From Bryum argenteum (lineage: Eukaryota; Streptophyta; Bryopsida; Bryales; Bryaceae), in the NCBI GenBank assembly GCA_037043015.1, contig CM073322.1, positions 8,009,601-8,073,600 of the forward strand: a stretch of DNA of 64,000 bases. Direction: 5' to 3'. Both the position numbers and the translations under genes were made by a program. The notes under the pieces are model-generated. The model was given only the letters and a program-made list of their open reading frames with translations. It did no database searches and had not been told where the DNA came from. Below, one piece after another: positions 1 to 11,349 of this stretch. Each line of letters begins with the position of its first letter. Within the stretch, counting starts at the first letter, position 1.

Positions 1-122
1 TGGCTTGATCACCCATGTCTCGGTAGAGTGAAGCAAAGGCTAGGTCGGGCGGGACTTAGCATTACCCCTAGGCGAGCAAAGTTCACCACTTGAGAGCCTA
101 AGTGTTTGAAAAGAGGGCTTGG

Positions 123-1965
123 TGTTGCGACCAAGAAAGTGTTGGTTAGCCTTGAATTCAATCCTAAGTCATGTGAGTATGATGGGCTAGTTGAGCCTAA
201 CTTGGGGCCATTGGGGGCATTCCAAGTGAGTCTCAAAGTGGATAGGTCTAGTTTATGTGGGTCCTTCCAAGGAAAGTCCTTGGGTTAAAAGGACTTTAGA
301 CCTATCAGGTGCCACCTTTGAGACTTAGCCATTTTCCAAGTAAAAGGAGGCTTGGAGCATTGCGGGGCTAGCTACCCTGGAACGCAGTGCAAGTGCCAAG
401 GAGGCGGCTACCTCAAGAACTTGGTACTGCCGACAAGAGAGATTGTCGATGAGGGCATCGACGCTGTTTGGTGGGGGTGAGTGTCACATCCCTTTCCAAA
501 GGATGCCCGAACACCGTGGTGAGCCGAGAGGACCCCGTGAGTGACGTCCCGGGCTTGGCAAGAGACAAGGTGAGGTGACCAAGGAGAGTCCCGAGCAAAC
601 AGCACGCAATGGCGTCGTGCTCGGGACGAACTTGGTGGCGTGTTTTACATGCATGGAAACCTTGTTTGAGCACGCATCCATGGGTCCAAAGAACGCGCGA
701 TTTGGAGTTGTGAGTCATGAGATATGACTCTCCAAAGTTGGAGCGCGTTCGGGACACTCCGGGACTCGGGAGTGTTGCCTTTCGGGACTCAAAATGTCCT
801 CCCTCATGGATGGCGGCATGTTGCATGTCTTTGGAAAGCTCTGGACAAGAGCTTTCCAAAATGCTAAGGCTCGTGAAGAGCAAAACAATGCTTTGGGAGA
901 TATGGCTCTCCAAAGCATCAGGACTTCGGGACTCCGGGACTGCTGCCTCCCGGACTCCCGAATGTTCAGAGGAGCATAGCTCCCTTATAGAAGCTCCGAT
1001 TGGGACAAGTGAGGAGTCTATCGACATCTACTCAAAGAGTAGATGTCGAAAATGGGCTTGCACGTCCCATTTGGATAACTGAGCTACAAGTTAGCCCGAG
1101 AAGAAGATACGGCCCGTTTTTGAGGCTAAGGCAAAAACGGGTGGTCTTCCAAAACAAAGTGTATCACGGAAGGCCCCTCAACACAAGAGGGGGCCTACCG
1201 AAGACTCAGGGAGTACTATGAGGAGGGTGGTCTCCTCCTCACTTGCACATGGTGCCTTGAGGAGCCGGGGGTGGCTCCAAGGGGTGAGGCTTGGGATGGG
1301 GCCTCACTCCCGCACCTTGTGGAAAGTAGAGAGTGCTTTGGAGCCTCTCTAAACATGGGGTAGGGAAGTGTCCCTCTCCAAGTTAGTCCCCGTGATAAGT
1401 AGTGCCGGTTCCCGGGAGTGACCGGGAATGGCTCAAGAAGGTGAAGCATGGAAAGGAAGCCTCACTCCTACATCTTGGGCATTGTGGGATGCTCTTGAGC
1501 ATCCCGCAACATTGGGTTGGAAAGAGTCCCGCTCCAAACTAGTCCCCGGGAAAACTAGTGCCGGATTCCGGGAGGATTTCCGGCAAAGTCCCGAATGGGG
1601 TGAGAAACAAGAGTGGAAGGGGACTAGTGGGAAGTTGGACAATGGATAAGGGCGGTTAGCTCCGGGGGTGATTAGTAGCACCCTTGGGAGCTTGGACATG
1701 TGTGGAAGGCCGCCCCGTGCCACCAAGTGGCATGCCCATGTGTTTTGTGGGAGTTCCGATTTACGGGTTCCGGGTAATGAGTTGGGGGAGTCAAGGTGGG
1801 TTGGACACCTTGACTAGAAATGGTGCTAACATTGTGTGTGCTTGGCATGTGCAGTGTTAGCAAAGTCGTGGCCGGTTGCTACCAACTAAGTGAGCCGGGA
1901 TTCCGCTACCAAGTAAGGCTCACTAAGAAGAAAAAAAATGAGTTGGAGTAATTAGGGTCGCGACA
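123..1965 (+). repeat. Left LTR of the chromovirus
   Basis: Direct repeat partner of 5681-7552, similar throughout with scattered substitutions and short indels. It opens TGTTGCGACC and closes GGTCGCGACA. About 320 bp inside (445-495) is a stretch resembling a polypurine tract followed by TGTCACATCC, which looks like an internal-end/LTR-start junction of a related element. The short ORFs on both strands here are not credible genes. Confidence 0.85.
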
Positions 1966-1974
1966 ACCCCGGAG

Positions 1975-2460
1975 TACCAAGAGATTCGGGATGGCATGGC
2001 CCTTGTGCAATTGAAGCAAACGGGCACTCTTCATGCCTATGTGAAGGATTTCAATGCACATTTGAATGTGCTCCCGAAGTTAGATGAATTGGCCAAATAG
2101 GTCGTTTTCTTCAATGGACTCTAAGGTTGGATGGAGCGGGCATTATTCAAGATGCCGAGATTGCCGGAGACTTGTGCCGAGTTGCTCAAGTTGGCAAAAT
2201 CGATTGGTGATGATGAAGGTCATCAAAAGGCTTCTAAAGAGAGGGCCTCAACCGGAAAGCAAGGCAAATTACTATCCAAGAGTCAACATAAGAAAAATGG
2301 TTGGCAAAAGCTTTAGGGTGGTGAGAGTAGGCCTTCCAAGGATGGGAAGGACAAGTTTGCCAAGGACAAGCCCGAAGTGGGGACAAGTCCAAAATAAAAA
2401 GAGACAAGTTACATTACTTGTTTGAATTGTGGTGAAGAGGACCACATGGCAATGCATTGC
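1975..2460 (+). pseudogene. gag remnant with CCHC zinc knuckle
   Basis: Reading in broken frames, 1975-2330 gives a retrotransposon capsid-like stretch (short motifs such as LHAYVKDFNAHLN and PETCAELLKLAKS). At 2419-2460 the frame encodes CLNCGEEDHMAMHC, a complete CX2CX4HX4C knuckle typical of gag nucleocapsid. The N-terminal half of gag and the untranslated leader are absent: capsid similarity begins only about 10 bases after the left LTR. Several stops interrupt the frame (for example near 2098 and 2314). No functional product is expected. Confidence 0.75.
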
Positions 2461-2554
2461 TCCAAACAAAAGGGGCAACCGACTCTTTCATAAGTCCCGA
2501 AGCATCGAAGAGGATGGGCTTGCATTTGAGTAAGCAAGCTCATTCAAGTGAGGT

Positions 2555-3702
2555 TTGCAAAAAGGCAAGCTCCACGAAACATGCCTTGTAACTATGGAAG
2601 TGGAAGTGGAGTGTCAAAACTTCACCTTTGTGGAAAACTTCATTATAAGTGAGATGGATGGGATTGATCTCATCTTATGTAAGACTTCCTTTGATACCGA
2701 TGAGGTAAAGATAATGAAGCGGCCATTGAGAGTGATTGCCAGCCCCGAAGGCAAGGAGATTGAGTTAGAGTTCACCAAGGCTCCCAACATGTTAAGGAGT
2801 AGGATCAACTTGGTGAACTTGGAGGAGTTAGAGAAAACGGGTTCTAGATGATGCTAAGGACCGATTTGGGACTTGAAGGGAATAAACCCACTTCTAACTC
2901 CACACAACCCTAGTGTATTTGGGAGGTGGAAAAGGCGTTGGTGATGCCTTTTGGGTTGTGCAACGCCCCATCAATGTTCACAACCCTCATGAATACGGTA
3001 TTCCATCAAGAGATGGATGGGCTTGTCATTGTTACATTCATGACATATTGGTGATCTCCAAAACGAAAGAAGTGCATGCACAACACTTTGCAATCGTGCT
3101 TGAAAAACTTCGGGACAATAAGTTACATGCAAATGGGGAGAAGAGTGAGTTTGGCTTGCAAGAGATTGAGTTCTTGAGACTCATTATGACGGGGCAAAGT
3201 GTCAAACCGGACTACAAGAAGGTAGAAGCAATCAAGAAGGGGAGCCAACCCACTTCACAAAGGGAATTGAGGTCATTGTTTGAGTTGGCCTATTATGATA
3301 GGAGGTTCATAAAGAACTTCTCTAAGATTGTTAAGCCCATGTCCGGTTTGCTTAAGAAAAACTTGGCCTTGGATGGGACCGATTCATGTGTGCAAGCATT
3401 TCAAAAAGAAACTCAAGGAGAAGCTCTCCTCCCCGCCGGTATTGAAGTTCCCGGAGTTTGATAAGCCTTTTGAGGTGCACACCGATGCAAGAGACTTTGC
3501 CATCGGGAGAATACTCATGCAAGAAGGAAGGCCAATTGCACTTGAAAGCAAGAAATTTGAAGGCACTCAAATCAATTGGCCAACGCATGAAAAGGAGATG
3601 GTTGCCATGGTGCATTGCTTGAAGACATGGCAACATTACCTTGGTCTCTATGAGATCAAGGTATTTACCAATAATGTTTCATTGAAGTACTTTGAAACAT
3701 AA
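2555..3702 (+). pseudogene. pol remnant: protease, reverse transcriptase, RNase H
   Basis: 2555-2851 resembles the protease/linker region of gypsy pol (MDGIDLILCKTSF replaces the usual 'DxILGMDWL' type motif) without a visible DSG active site. 2913-3461 holds the middle and C-terminal part of reverse transcriptase. The fingers part is missing, a frameshift lies just before the catalytic box, and that box reads YIHD where YxDD is expected, so the polymerase site is lost. 3440-3702 is RNase H (HTDARDFAIG, then THEKEMVAMVHCLKTWQHYL) and ends at a stop in mid-domain. Stops and frame changes separate the pieces. Confidence 0.8.
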
Positions 3703-3787
3703 GCCAAAGTTACACCCAAGCAATTGAAGTGGCATGTTACCTTAGTGCTTATAAATGTGGAGTTGATTCACAAGCCGGGCCGAGTGA

Positions 3788-5180
3788 ATGGGCGCCGGAT
3801 GCACTAGGTTGGAAGGTGAACATAAGTCAAATACCACGCAAGTCTTGAGAGTGATGTATGCGGGAGAAGGTGATTTGGCAAAACGGATAAGGGAGGCGTA
3901 TTTAAAAGACCCCGAGGCTCAAAAGTTCTTATGTGAACTTAGGTGTGGCATGAAGCCCAAAGGTATCCGGCTTCATCAATCTATGATCAAGTTAAAGCAA
4001 CATAGGGTGTGTATTCCAAAGGGCATGTGGAGGTTGAGTGTGCTCAAGGAGGAGCATGACAACCGCTTGGCCGGGCATAGGGGGGAGAAGTCCACCATAT
4101 GTTTGGTTTCAAAGAGGTTCTATTGGCCCGAAATGAAGGAACACATTGCCCATTATGTGAAGACTTGTATCACTTGAATATCAAGCCAACCGGGCGCCAT
4201 ATCAAAAGCACGTGGGTTTGTTACGGCCTTTGCCTATCCGGGATGGTCCATGGGAGTGTGTCTCCATGGATTTTATTACAAGCCTTCCGGAGTCACGAGG
4301 AAGTGACGCCATCTTTGTGGTGGTGGACAGGTTTTGTAAGTTGGCAAGGATGGAGCCAACAAAAAGAATGGTGACCGCTTTTGACAAGGTGGTGCTCCTT
4401 TTTCAGTGTTTGGTGCCGGCACCATGGGTTGCCGAAGACCAAAGTGATCGAAGTGATTACTTGGGTTTGGCGGTTGGTAGCCATAATGCATTGAGGCATG
4501 GTGCTATGAGTCAATCGCCGCCCTAGGTGGCTTATGTGTGAAGTCACTTATGCCTAACAACCTAGCTTTTGAATGGATTGCAATCGGAGATGGAACAAAG
4601 CCAAGGTGCAAAAGACTTGGTAGCCAAGAGATAGCAACTTATTGAAAAGGACCAAGAAAACCTAGACAAGGCCCGAAGAGATATGTGAAACAAGTTAACA
4701 AAGGGCGGCGCCATGAGGAGTATGAGGAGGGCTAAAAGGTGTAGAAGAATGTGAAAAATCTCACCTTACCGGATGGCTTGACTCTCATATCCATGGCAAA
4801 GTATGTGAGTCCATTTGTCATTGCAAAACGGTTGTTTGAGGATGTGTATAAGTTGGACTTACCACCGGAGACCATGATTCATCCCACCTTCCATGTCTCA
4901 TTGCTCAAGCTATATCACAAAGATAAGGTGAGGCCGGAACGCAAGCAAGTGTAACGGCCTCCACCGAACTACTTGGTGATCACTTGGAGTTTGGAGTGAA
5001 AGGCATTATGAACTGCTGGATCACCAAGAAAAAGGGCAAATAATACATAGTGAAGAGGCGGGGGTACCATGAGAAGGAAACAACATGGGTTGAGGCCAAA
5101 GTCCATGGCCAATGCAAAGGGGATGGTGGAAAGGTATGAAAGCCAACGGAGATCCAAGACACCGAGAAAGCATTGATGAG
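3788..5180 (+). pseudogene. integrase and chromodomain remnant
   Basis: 3788-4177 carries the integrase H2C2 zinc-binding region (HDNRLAGHRGEKS...YWPEMKEHIAHYVKTC). 4212-4526 has the start of the catalytic core (ECVSMDFITSLPES with the first Asp, then DAIFVVVDRF), then frame disruption. 4751-4954 is the conserved integrase tail (YKLDLPPETMIHPTFHVSLL). About 5045-5110, in another frame, reads YIVKRRGYHEKETTWVEAK, which is a chromodomain signature and places the element among chromoviruses. Multiple stops; non-functional. Confidence 0.8.
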
Positions 5181-5680
5181 GACATCAACCTTTGAAGTGG
5201 GGGTGAATCACCACACTTGTGTACACTTGGCCTAAGTTTTGTCTAGCATTTGGTGCAAATGGTGCAAATGACACATGTTGTAATACTTGGTTGACAATTA
5301 AGTTGCTGGCAAGTTCCTTGATTGCATGTTGGAAGTGAGATGAGTCCTAATCTCATTTTGGATTGCTAGGTTGGTTAGAAGAGGTTGAAGGATACGCGAA
5401 GCCAATACTTGGAATCTTTGCAAAACAGGGACCTTGGCTTGGGAGTTGTGAGTGGGTGAACCCCACGACTCTCAAGCTTAGGACTTGCTCGGGCGGGAGC
5501 AAGGTAGTGGCACGGGCTCATAAAAGTGCCCTTTGCGGGTTGACCATCGTCAACGCATGGCTTGATCACCCATGTCTCGGTAGAGTGAAGCAAAGGCTAG
5601 GTCGGGCGGGACTTAGCATTACCCCTAGGCGAGCAAAGTTCACCACTTTGAGAGCCTAAGTGTTTGAAAAGAGGGCTTGG

Positions 5681-7552
5681 TGTTGCGACCAAGAAAGTGT
5701 TGGTTAGCCTTGAATTCAATCCTAAGTCATGTGAGTATGATGGGCTAGTTGAGCCTAACTTGGGGTCATTGGGGGCATTCAAGTGAGTCTCAAAGTGGAT
5801 AGGTCTAGTTTATGTGGGTCCTTCCAAGGAAAGTCCTTGGGTAGAAAGGACCTTAGACCTATCGGTGCCACCTTTGAGACTTAGCCATTTTTCAAGTAAT
5901 AGGATGCTTGGAGCATTGCGGGGCTAGCTACCCCGGAACGCAGTGCAAGTGCCAAGGAGGCGGCTACCTCAAGAACTTGGTACGCTGAGCAAGCGAGATT
6001 GTCGATGAGGGCATCGACGCTGTTTGGTGGGGGTGAGTGTCACATCCCTTTCCAAAGGATGCCCGAACACCGTGGTGAGCCGAGAGGACCCGGGAGTGAC
6101 GCCCGGGCTTGGCAAGAGACAAGGTGAAGTGACCAAGGGGAGTCCTGAGCAAACAGCACGCAATGGCGTCGTGCTCGGGACGAACTTGGTGGTGTGTCTT
6201 ACATGGTTGGAAACCTTGTTTGAGCACGCATCCATGGGTCCAAAGAACGCGCAATTTGGAGTTGTGAGTCATGAGATATGACTCTCCAAAGTTGGAGCGC
6301 GTTCGGGACACTCCGGGACTCGGGAGTGTTGCCTTTCGGGACTCAAAATGTCCTCCCTCATGGATGGCGGCATGTTGCATGTCTTTGGAAAGCTCTGGAC
6401 AAGAGCTTTCCAAAATGCTAAGGCTCGTGAGGAGCAAAGCAATGCTTTGGGAGATATGGCTCTCCAAAGCATCGGGACTTCGGGACTCCGGGACTGCTGC
6501 CTCCCGGGACTCCCGAATGTTCAGAGGAGCATAGCTCCCACATACAAGCTCCGATTGGGACAAGTAAGGAGTCCATTGACATCTACTCAAAGAGTAGATG
6601 TCGAAAATGGGCTCGCACGTCCCATTTGGATAACTGAGCTACAAGTTAGCCCGAGAAGAAGATACGGCCCGTTTTTGAGGCTAAGGCAAAAACGGGTGGT
6701 CTTCCAAAACAAAAGTGTGTCACGGAAGGTCCCTCAACACAAGAGGGGGGGGCCTACCGAAGACTCCAGAGAGTACTATGAGGAGGGGTGGTCTCCCTCC
6801 TCACTTGCACATGGTGCCTTGAGGAGCCGGGGTGGCTCCAAGGGGTGAGGCTTGGGATGGGGCCTCACTCCCGCACCTTGTGGAAAGTAGAGAGTGCTTT
6901 GGAGCCTCTCTAAACATGGGGTTGGGAAGTGTCCCTCTCCAAGTTGATCCCCGTGATAAGTAGTGCCCGTTCCCGGGAGTGACCGGGAATGGCTCAAGAA
7001 GGTGAGGCATGGAAAGGAAGCCTCACTTCTACATCTTGGGCATTGTGGGATGCTCTTGAGCATCCCGCAACATTGGGTTGGAAAGAGTCCCGCTCCAAAC
7101 TAGTCCCCGGAAAACTAGTGCCGGATTCCGGAGGATTTCCGGCAAAGTCCCGAATGGGGTGAGAAACAAGAGTGGAAGGGGACTAGTGGGAAGTTGGACA
7201 ATGGATAAGGGCGGTTAGCTCCGGGGGTGAGTAGTGCCACCCTTGGGAGCTTGGACATGTGTGGAAGGCCGCCCCGTGCCACCAAGTGGCATGCCCATGT
7301 ATTGGTGGGAGTTCCGGGTTGGCATACCCATGTGTTGGTGGGACTTCCGGGTAATGAGTACCGGATAATGAGTTATGGAGTCAAGGTGGGTTGGACACCT
7401 TGACTTAGAATGGTGCTAACATTGTATGTGTGGGGCACATGCAAGTGTTAGCAAAGTCGTGGCCGGTTGCTACCAACTAAGTGAGCTGTGATTCCGCTAC
7501 CAAGTAAGGCTCACTAAGAAAAAGAAGAGTTGGAGTAATTAGGGTCGCGACA
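5681..7552 (+). repeat. Right LTR of the chromovirus
   Basis: Matches 123-1965 with small differences, such as an extra run of G near 6746 and a local rearrangement near 7300-7380 that repeats a 'CCCATGTGTTGGTGGGA'-like phrase. It is preceded by a purine tract at 5667-5675. Its last base, in GGTCGCGACA, directly abuts a truncated DUF7869-type coding region, so this LTR marks the insertion point. Confidence 0.85.
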
Positions 7553-9382
7553 GAAGTAGTTTCGCAAAATGTACCGAGTGCGACACCCTTCAGCAGTTTA
7601 TTTCAAGGAGTCCGAATGGCAGTCCTGAGTATGTTTCATTCATGAAGCAGAAACTTTCTCATTTGCATCACCAGGCATCCTGTCGTCGGCTATATGCATC
7701 TTGGCGTGAAGAGTCAAAGCGGAATCCTCAAGAATATCTATGTGTGATTCATGACAAAATGGATACCGCTAAGACAGCTCTTCCACGGATGAGGACTACA
7801 ACGAAGGCAACCTCTGGCTAGGGCCAACTTCCAATGAACGTGACGGAAATGGTTGCTCATGGCCACAGTGACGGCGCCTACGCGCATTACTCACCGGACT
7901 GCTGGCCCTCCGATCCCAATGCCACGATTTCCTCTCTTGCAAAGCTGTTTAGGCAGCTTCTGGAGCCTCCACTTCGAGAATCGAGGGCGCTGTTTCCTCA
8001 CCCTCCAGCTAATTCTCTCTTTGAAGCGTTGTTACGCGGAAAATCCCGTGCATCGATGCCCTAACGGTCATGGATCCGAACAAGTTTATCGGCGCCTCTC
8101 ACTTGCCTAGAAATCGTATCTTGATTAGACAATTCTGCGAAGGACAACAAGAACAAGTACCGATGTCATTTCTTAAGCTTCGACGGCTAAGGGGGTATTC
8201 GAGGAAATTCAGGCTGGGTTTCTTTTAGTCGGACATACCCATGAGGATATTGATGCGTACTTTAGCCATCTCTCGAAGGCTCTCAAGAGCAGGAATACCT
8301 TCGTGCTTGCAGACCTTATGAAAGCTTTCATGCAGTCTCAGGAGTTGTCGTTCATGCCGGAGTTTGTGCAGGAAGTTGCAGATTTCAAGTCTTACGTCAA
8401 GGGTTACCAATGTGACGGAGCAAATCGATTGATTGGACTTGGGGAGATGCACCTTTTCAAATTCTATGTTGATTCGGACGGCTGGCCAGTAATGAGATGG
8501 AAGAAGTCAGCGGTGGATTCCCAGTGGCAACCGCATAACAAACCACCAATTCGTCTTTGGAAAGAGGACATCAACGGGCAACCTTTACTACCGTCCGGTG
8601 ATCCGAACCCCGTTCCTTTTAAGCATATGTGGGGTTCCGAGGTTCCATCTGAGACGGGGAATCAAGCGAAGGCGCTTGAGGCTGCAGCCAAAGCAACAGA
8701 CCGACGGACTTTCATGATGCATGGAATTCGTAAGTACATTGAGTAATGGGAGAGTGGTCGGAGGAGGTGCTCAACGTTTGCTGCGGCATTTGAGCCATAT
8801 GTCGAGTACTGGTCTCGGGTGCTGACAGAAATCCAGAAGCCTTTGCCCCCCACACCGTCTCGATTAGTTGAGGGCTTCTGGCCTATTCACGATTGGCGAG
8901 GGCCCTTGTTCCCCGTTCCACGCCTGACTTTGCTTCCTGTGGATGTTACTCCGGAGGACGAGGATATCGAGGCATACTGCGGGCCTGTTAATGAGAGGCC
9001 TGAAGAACGATTTAACCCGTGGCGCCAGATCGCTCCCCTTTGGTGGGTCCTCCTCCGACCTGAAGACCCAGCAGTTTGCCATGTGTGGCTAGGTCGGGCA
9101 GTGTCCGCTGTTTGTAGAGACGAGGGTGTTCCTGAGTACGGGAAGTTTCTTATCCAGTATTGGGAGCCCCAGAACGCAGCGCGAGACATGGCAAAGAAGT
9201 ACGAGAATTGTTGGTCTGCTAAGTGGGTTGTGGAGGATCGTCGTCCTGAGTGGATCGACGTTGGCACCGTCTTGTATGCGTCATATTCGAAGATTAGTAA
9301 CCCAAAGTCTCGTACTATTCCCAAGAAAGACAAAGCCCGTGCCCTGGACAACTTAACAAGAGCTAACGTAGCTGACCCTTGA
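7553..9382 (+). pseudogene. DUF7869-type transposase-like pseudogene, 5'-truncated by the LTR element
   Basis: Coding similarity begins immediately at the LTR junction: a frame from about 7556 reads FAKCTECDTLQQ, then CVIHDKMDTAKTALPRM, VAHGHSDGAYAHY, and after frameshifts VGHTHEDIDAYFSHLSKALK, then a long C-terminal part to 9382. These blocks are, to my knowledge, the hallmarks of the DUF7869 family, found in large plant and animal families and widely suspected to be transposase-derived with an RNase-H-like fold. Damage includes TAG at 7819-7821, frameshifts near 8045-8060 and 8110-8130, and TAA at 8744-8746 inside an otherwise continuous frame (8303-9382). The function is inferred only from the family; no catalytic residues were verified. 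Confidence 0.6.
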
Positions 9383-9393
9383 CGATGGCATAC

Positions 9394-9612
9394 CTTCGTG
9401 GGGCTCAGTAAAGTACGTCATCGGGCGATCCCCCGATGTCAGATCTTCTTCTCAGAGCTATCTCACAATGCAGGAATTTCTTTGTGGGACTGAGTGGCTT
9501 GTATCATCGGGCGATCCCCCCATGGCAGAGTTACTTCTCGTTGCTGACTCATAATGGAGGCTTCTCTTTGTGGGGCTGACTGTAGTGCACCATCGGGCGA
9601 TTCCCCGATGAC
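9394..9612. repeat. 86-bp tandem repeat, about 2.5 units
   Basis: Units begin near 9394, 9480 and 9566 with CTTTGTGGGGCTGA-like sequence. Each contains a 20-bp near-palindrome CATCGGGCGATCCCCCGATG (9419-9438, 9505-9524 and 9591-9610, with one or two changes), then CAGA...CTTCTC...CTCATAATGGAGG. It lies just after the stop of the DUF7869 pseudogene. Confidence 0.8.
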
Positions 9613-10941
9613 ATATACATTTCTTCTTGTTTCACTGCCTATGCCTACATCTTCTTCATATCCTGTTTTTATGATCAGCTGTCGACCTTCGGCTATAGTT
9701 TTATTTTCAGATATATCAATCTGTCCTACTGATATTTTCCTGGACTTGTTTTTCCCAATCGACATTATCTAGATTATACGTCTTGTAATAGCTCAGTTCA
9801 TGAGTCTTATCTGTATCAAGTTCCTTTTCATAACGTTTTATATTGAGAGTCTACCTAAATCACAATTTTATCTACACCATGACAGTTCACCCTGCTTCTT
9901 CGAATATTGTATTCACGTACTAGGTCTTACCCTTACCTCTTTCACTTCCAGGAGCCTACTGCTTAACCCTGTCTTTCTCTTTTCTACTTCTACGGTGAAC
10001 AAGGTAATTAGCTTACCTCTCTTTGATTTTTTGCCTTAATTTCTATAATCACAAGGCTATCCGTCAGTACTTTTGGCTTGATTCATTCATGCGTGGCAAT
10101 CTTTGTCAAAGTCTTTGAGGGCGTCAAATGGTCTTATCATACGAACGATATTATCTCGATCAGGATTGGTTTATGTCCTTATGATCACAAATGATAATTA
10201 GCTAAGCTACTGCTGTTTTCCGTCCCTAATGCATTGGTAGTGTTTTATTTATTACGTATTTCTCTCTTCAAGGTCCTCTCTTCTACTGTCCTTCGGGGCG
10301 TCCACCGATCACTTCTTATATTATGGAATTGCTTTATTTTAAGGCCCACTAACAATGGATGCGCCTAATAATCCATTGTTTACGCCTTGTCCTCTTTAAT
10401 TACATGAAGACTCATCATGAGCAGTCGTCTCCTTCAGTACTTCAGTCCTTATGATGGCTCCGATGATTACGCGTGCCGCCCGCCGCCGTCATCGATCCTG
10501 GAGTGGTCCTCATACTGCCTGATGTTGGAGTCGAGTTTTCTGTATATTTGGAGCTTCTCTTCCCAAATCCATGCTGCCATTTACGATATTCTTCATTGTG
10601 TTTTTCCTCACTCCTCTGCAGTCCGTCTAGAATTCTACTCTTGGTAGGCAGTTATCTTTCTAGTTCTCTTGTTCATTCCTTTCAGAAGAGGCGACAAAAC
10701 TCGCACCGAAGAAGTTCCGACTTGAGTTCCTACACTTCCTTATTTCTGAATCATGTCTTCTTCGTTTTCCACTCTTGCAAAGCGTGGCGAAAGTATAGAA
10801 TCTCAGGTGATCTGCTTACTTCTGCTCTTGTTCTCTAGTTTCACATACTTTTTTCTGTATTCCGTGCACACTCACTCTCGCTGTCTTGTATCAGATTTAT
10901 GACCGTCAACTAAGCTGATTGATTTGTTTCGGTGTTTGTAG
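9613..10941. other. Non-coding stretch, T-rich
   Basis: No frame here resembles a known protein. T-rich on the plus strand with short open frames of no recognisable content. It probably contains non-coding or intronic parts of the element that carries the DUF7869 pseudogene and the small ORF at 10942; a splice acceptor-like GTTTGTAG ends it. Confidence 0.4.
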
Positions 10942-11349
10942 ATGGATCCGTCGTTCGTCGCTACATTCGCAGATTTCATTCTGCAGTCTATCCATACAGA
11001 CTGTGTGTGGGATCCGGAGTTTCAGTTCAACCTGGACTTCCAGTCCTTGCAACTCATCGTCGACCTCGCTAGAACATGCTCACTTTTCAGGACGTACCTT
11101 CACACCCGTGTCGAGTATTTTGCTCTGAAATTAGCCGTTTATTATGCAGCAATATCGCAGGTTCCAAATTGGGTTTCTCCAGCTCAACAAGTCGTCTTCC
11201 AGGTGCGGACGATATGGTCTGACTTCAAGAAGTTGCAGTGTGGTCCTCAAGCTGCCTTCTATCGAAGTCTCTACGTTCACAAGCCATTAGCTGAAATGAG
11301 CCCTGAAGAGCTCATGTCGCTCCATGAAGTATTACAGCGATCAGTGTAA
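10942..11349 (+). CDS. Unrecognised protein or terminal exon, 135 aa
   Basis: An ATG immediately after an acceptor-like TTTGTAG opens a 135-codon frame ending in TAA at 11347-11349. Composition is protein-like: hydrophobic/aromatic N-terminal half (MDPSFVATFADFILQSIH) and a moderately charged C-terminus (PEELMSLHEVLQRSV). It may be a terminal exon, since an intron-like region precedes it. I recognise no domain. Its position between copies of the palindromic CATCGG...CCGATG motif suggests it belongs to the same repeat element as the upstream pseudogene. Confidence 0.4.
   Translation: MDPSFVATFADFILQSIHTDCVWDPEFQFNLDFQSLQLIVDLARTCSLFRTYLHTRVEYFALKLAVYYAAISQVPNWVSPAQQVVFQVRTIWSDFKKLQCGPQAAFYRSLYVHKPLAEMSPEELMSLHEVLQRSV

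Larger units (their letters stand above)
1..7552 (+). mobile_element. Ty3/gypsy chromovirus, decayed, in tandem internal-LTR-internal-LTR form
   Basis: Two direct repeats of about 1.85 kb (123-1965 and 5681-7552) flank 3.7 kb holding remnants of gag, protease, reverse transcriptase, RNase H, integrase and a chromodomain, in the Ty3/gypsy order. The repeats start TGTTGCGACC and end GGTCGCGACA, a near-perfect TG...CA terminal inverted repeat. A purine tract (AAAAGAGGG, 5667-5675) precedes the right LTR. Bases 1-122 match 5558-5680, so the left LTR is itself preceded by internal 3' sequence: this is part of a tandem array or recombinant, and the upstream unit lies outside the window. All coding frames are interrupted, and the 5' end of gag and the primer-binding site are missing after 1965, so this copy cannot be autonomous. 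The target-site duplication cannot be checked; GAAGT follows the right LTR. Confidence 0.9.

Noticed and set aside
413-1027. Open frames up to 204 codons within the left LTR (and 5964-6590 in the right LTR)
   Set aside because: Equivalent frames exist in both LTRs with different lengths, contain no domain and reflect repeat composition.
480-1965. LTR starting at TGTCACATCC instead of at 123
   Set aside because: The TGTTGCGACC at 123 matches the inverted GGTCGCGACA end far better, and homology between the repeats extends upstream of 480.
9463-9765. 100-codon minus-strand frame
   Set aside because: It overlaps the 86-bp tandem repeat and reads through the palindromic motif; no domain.
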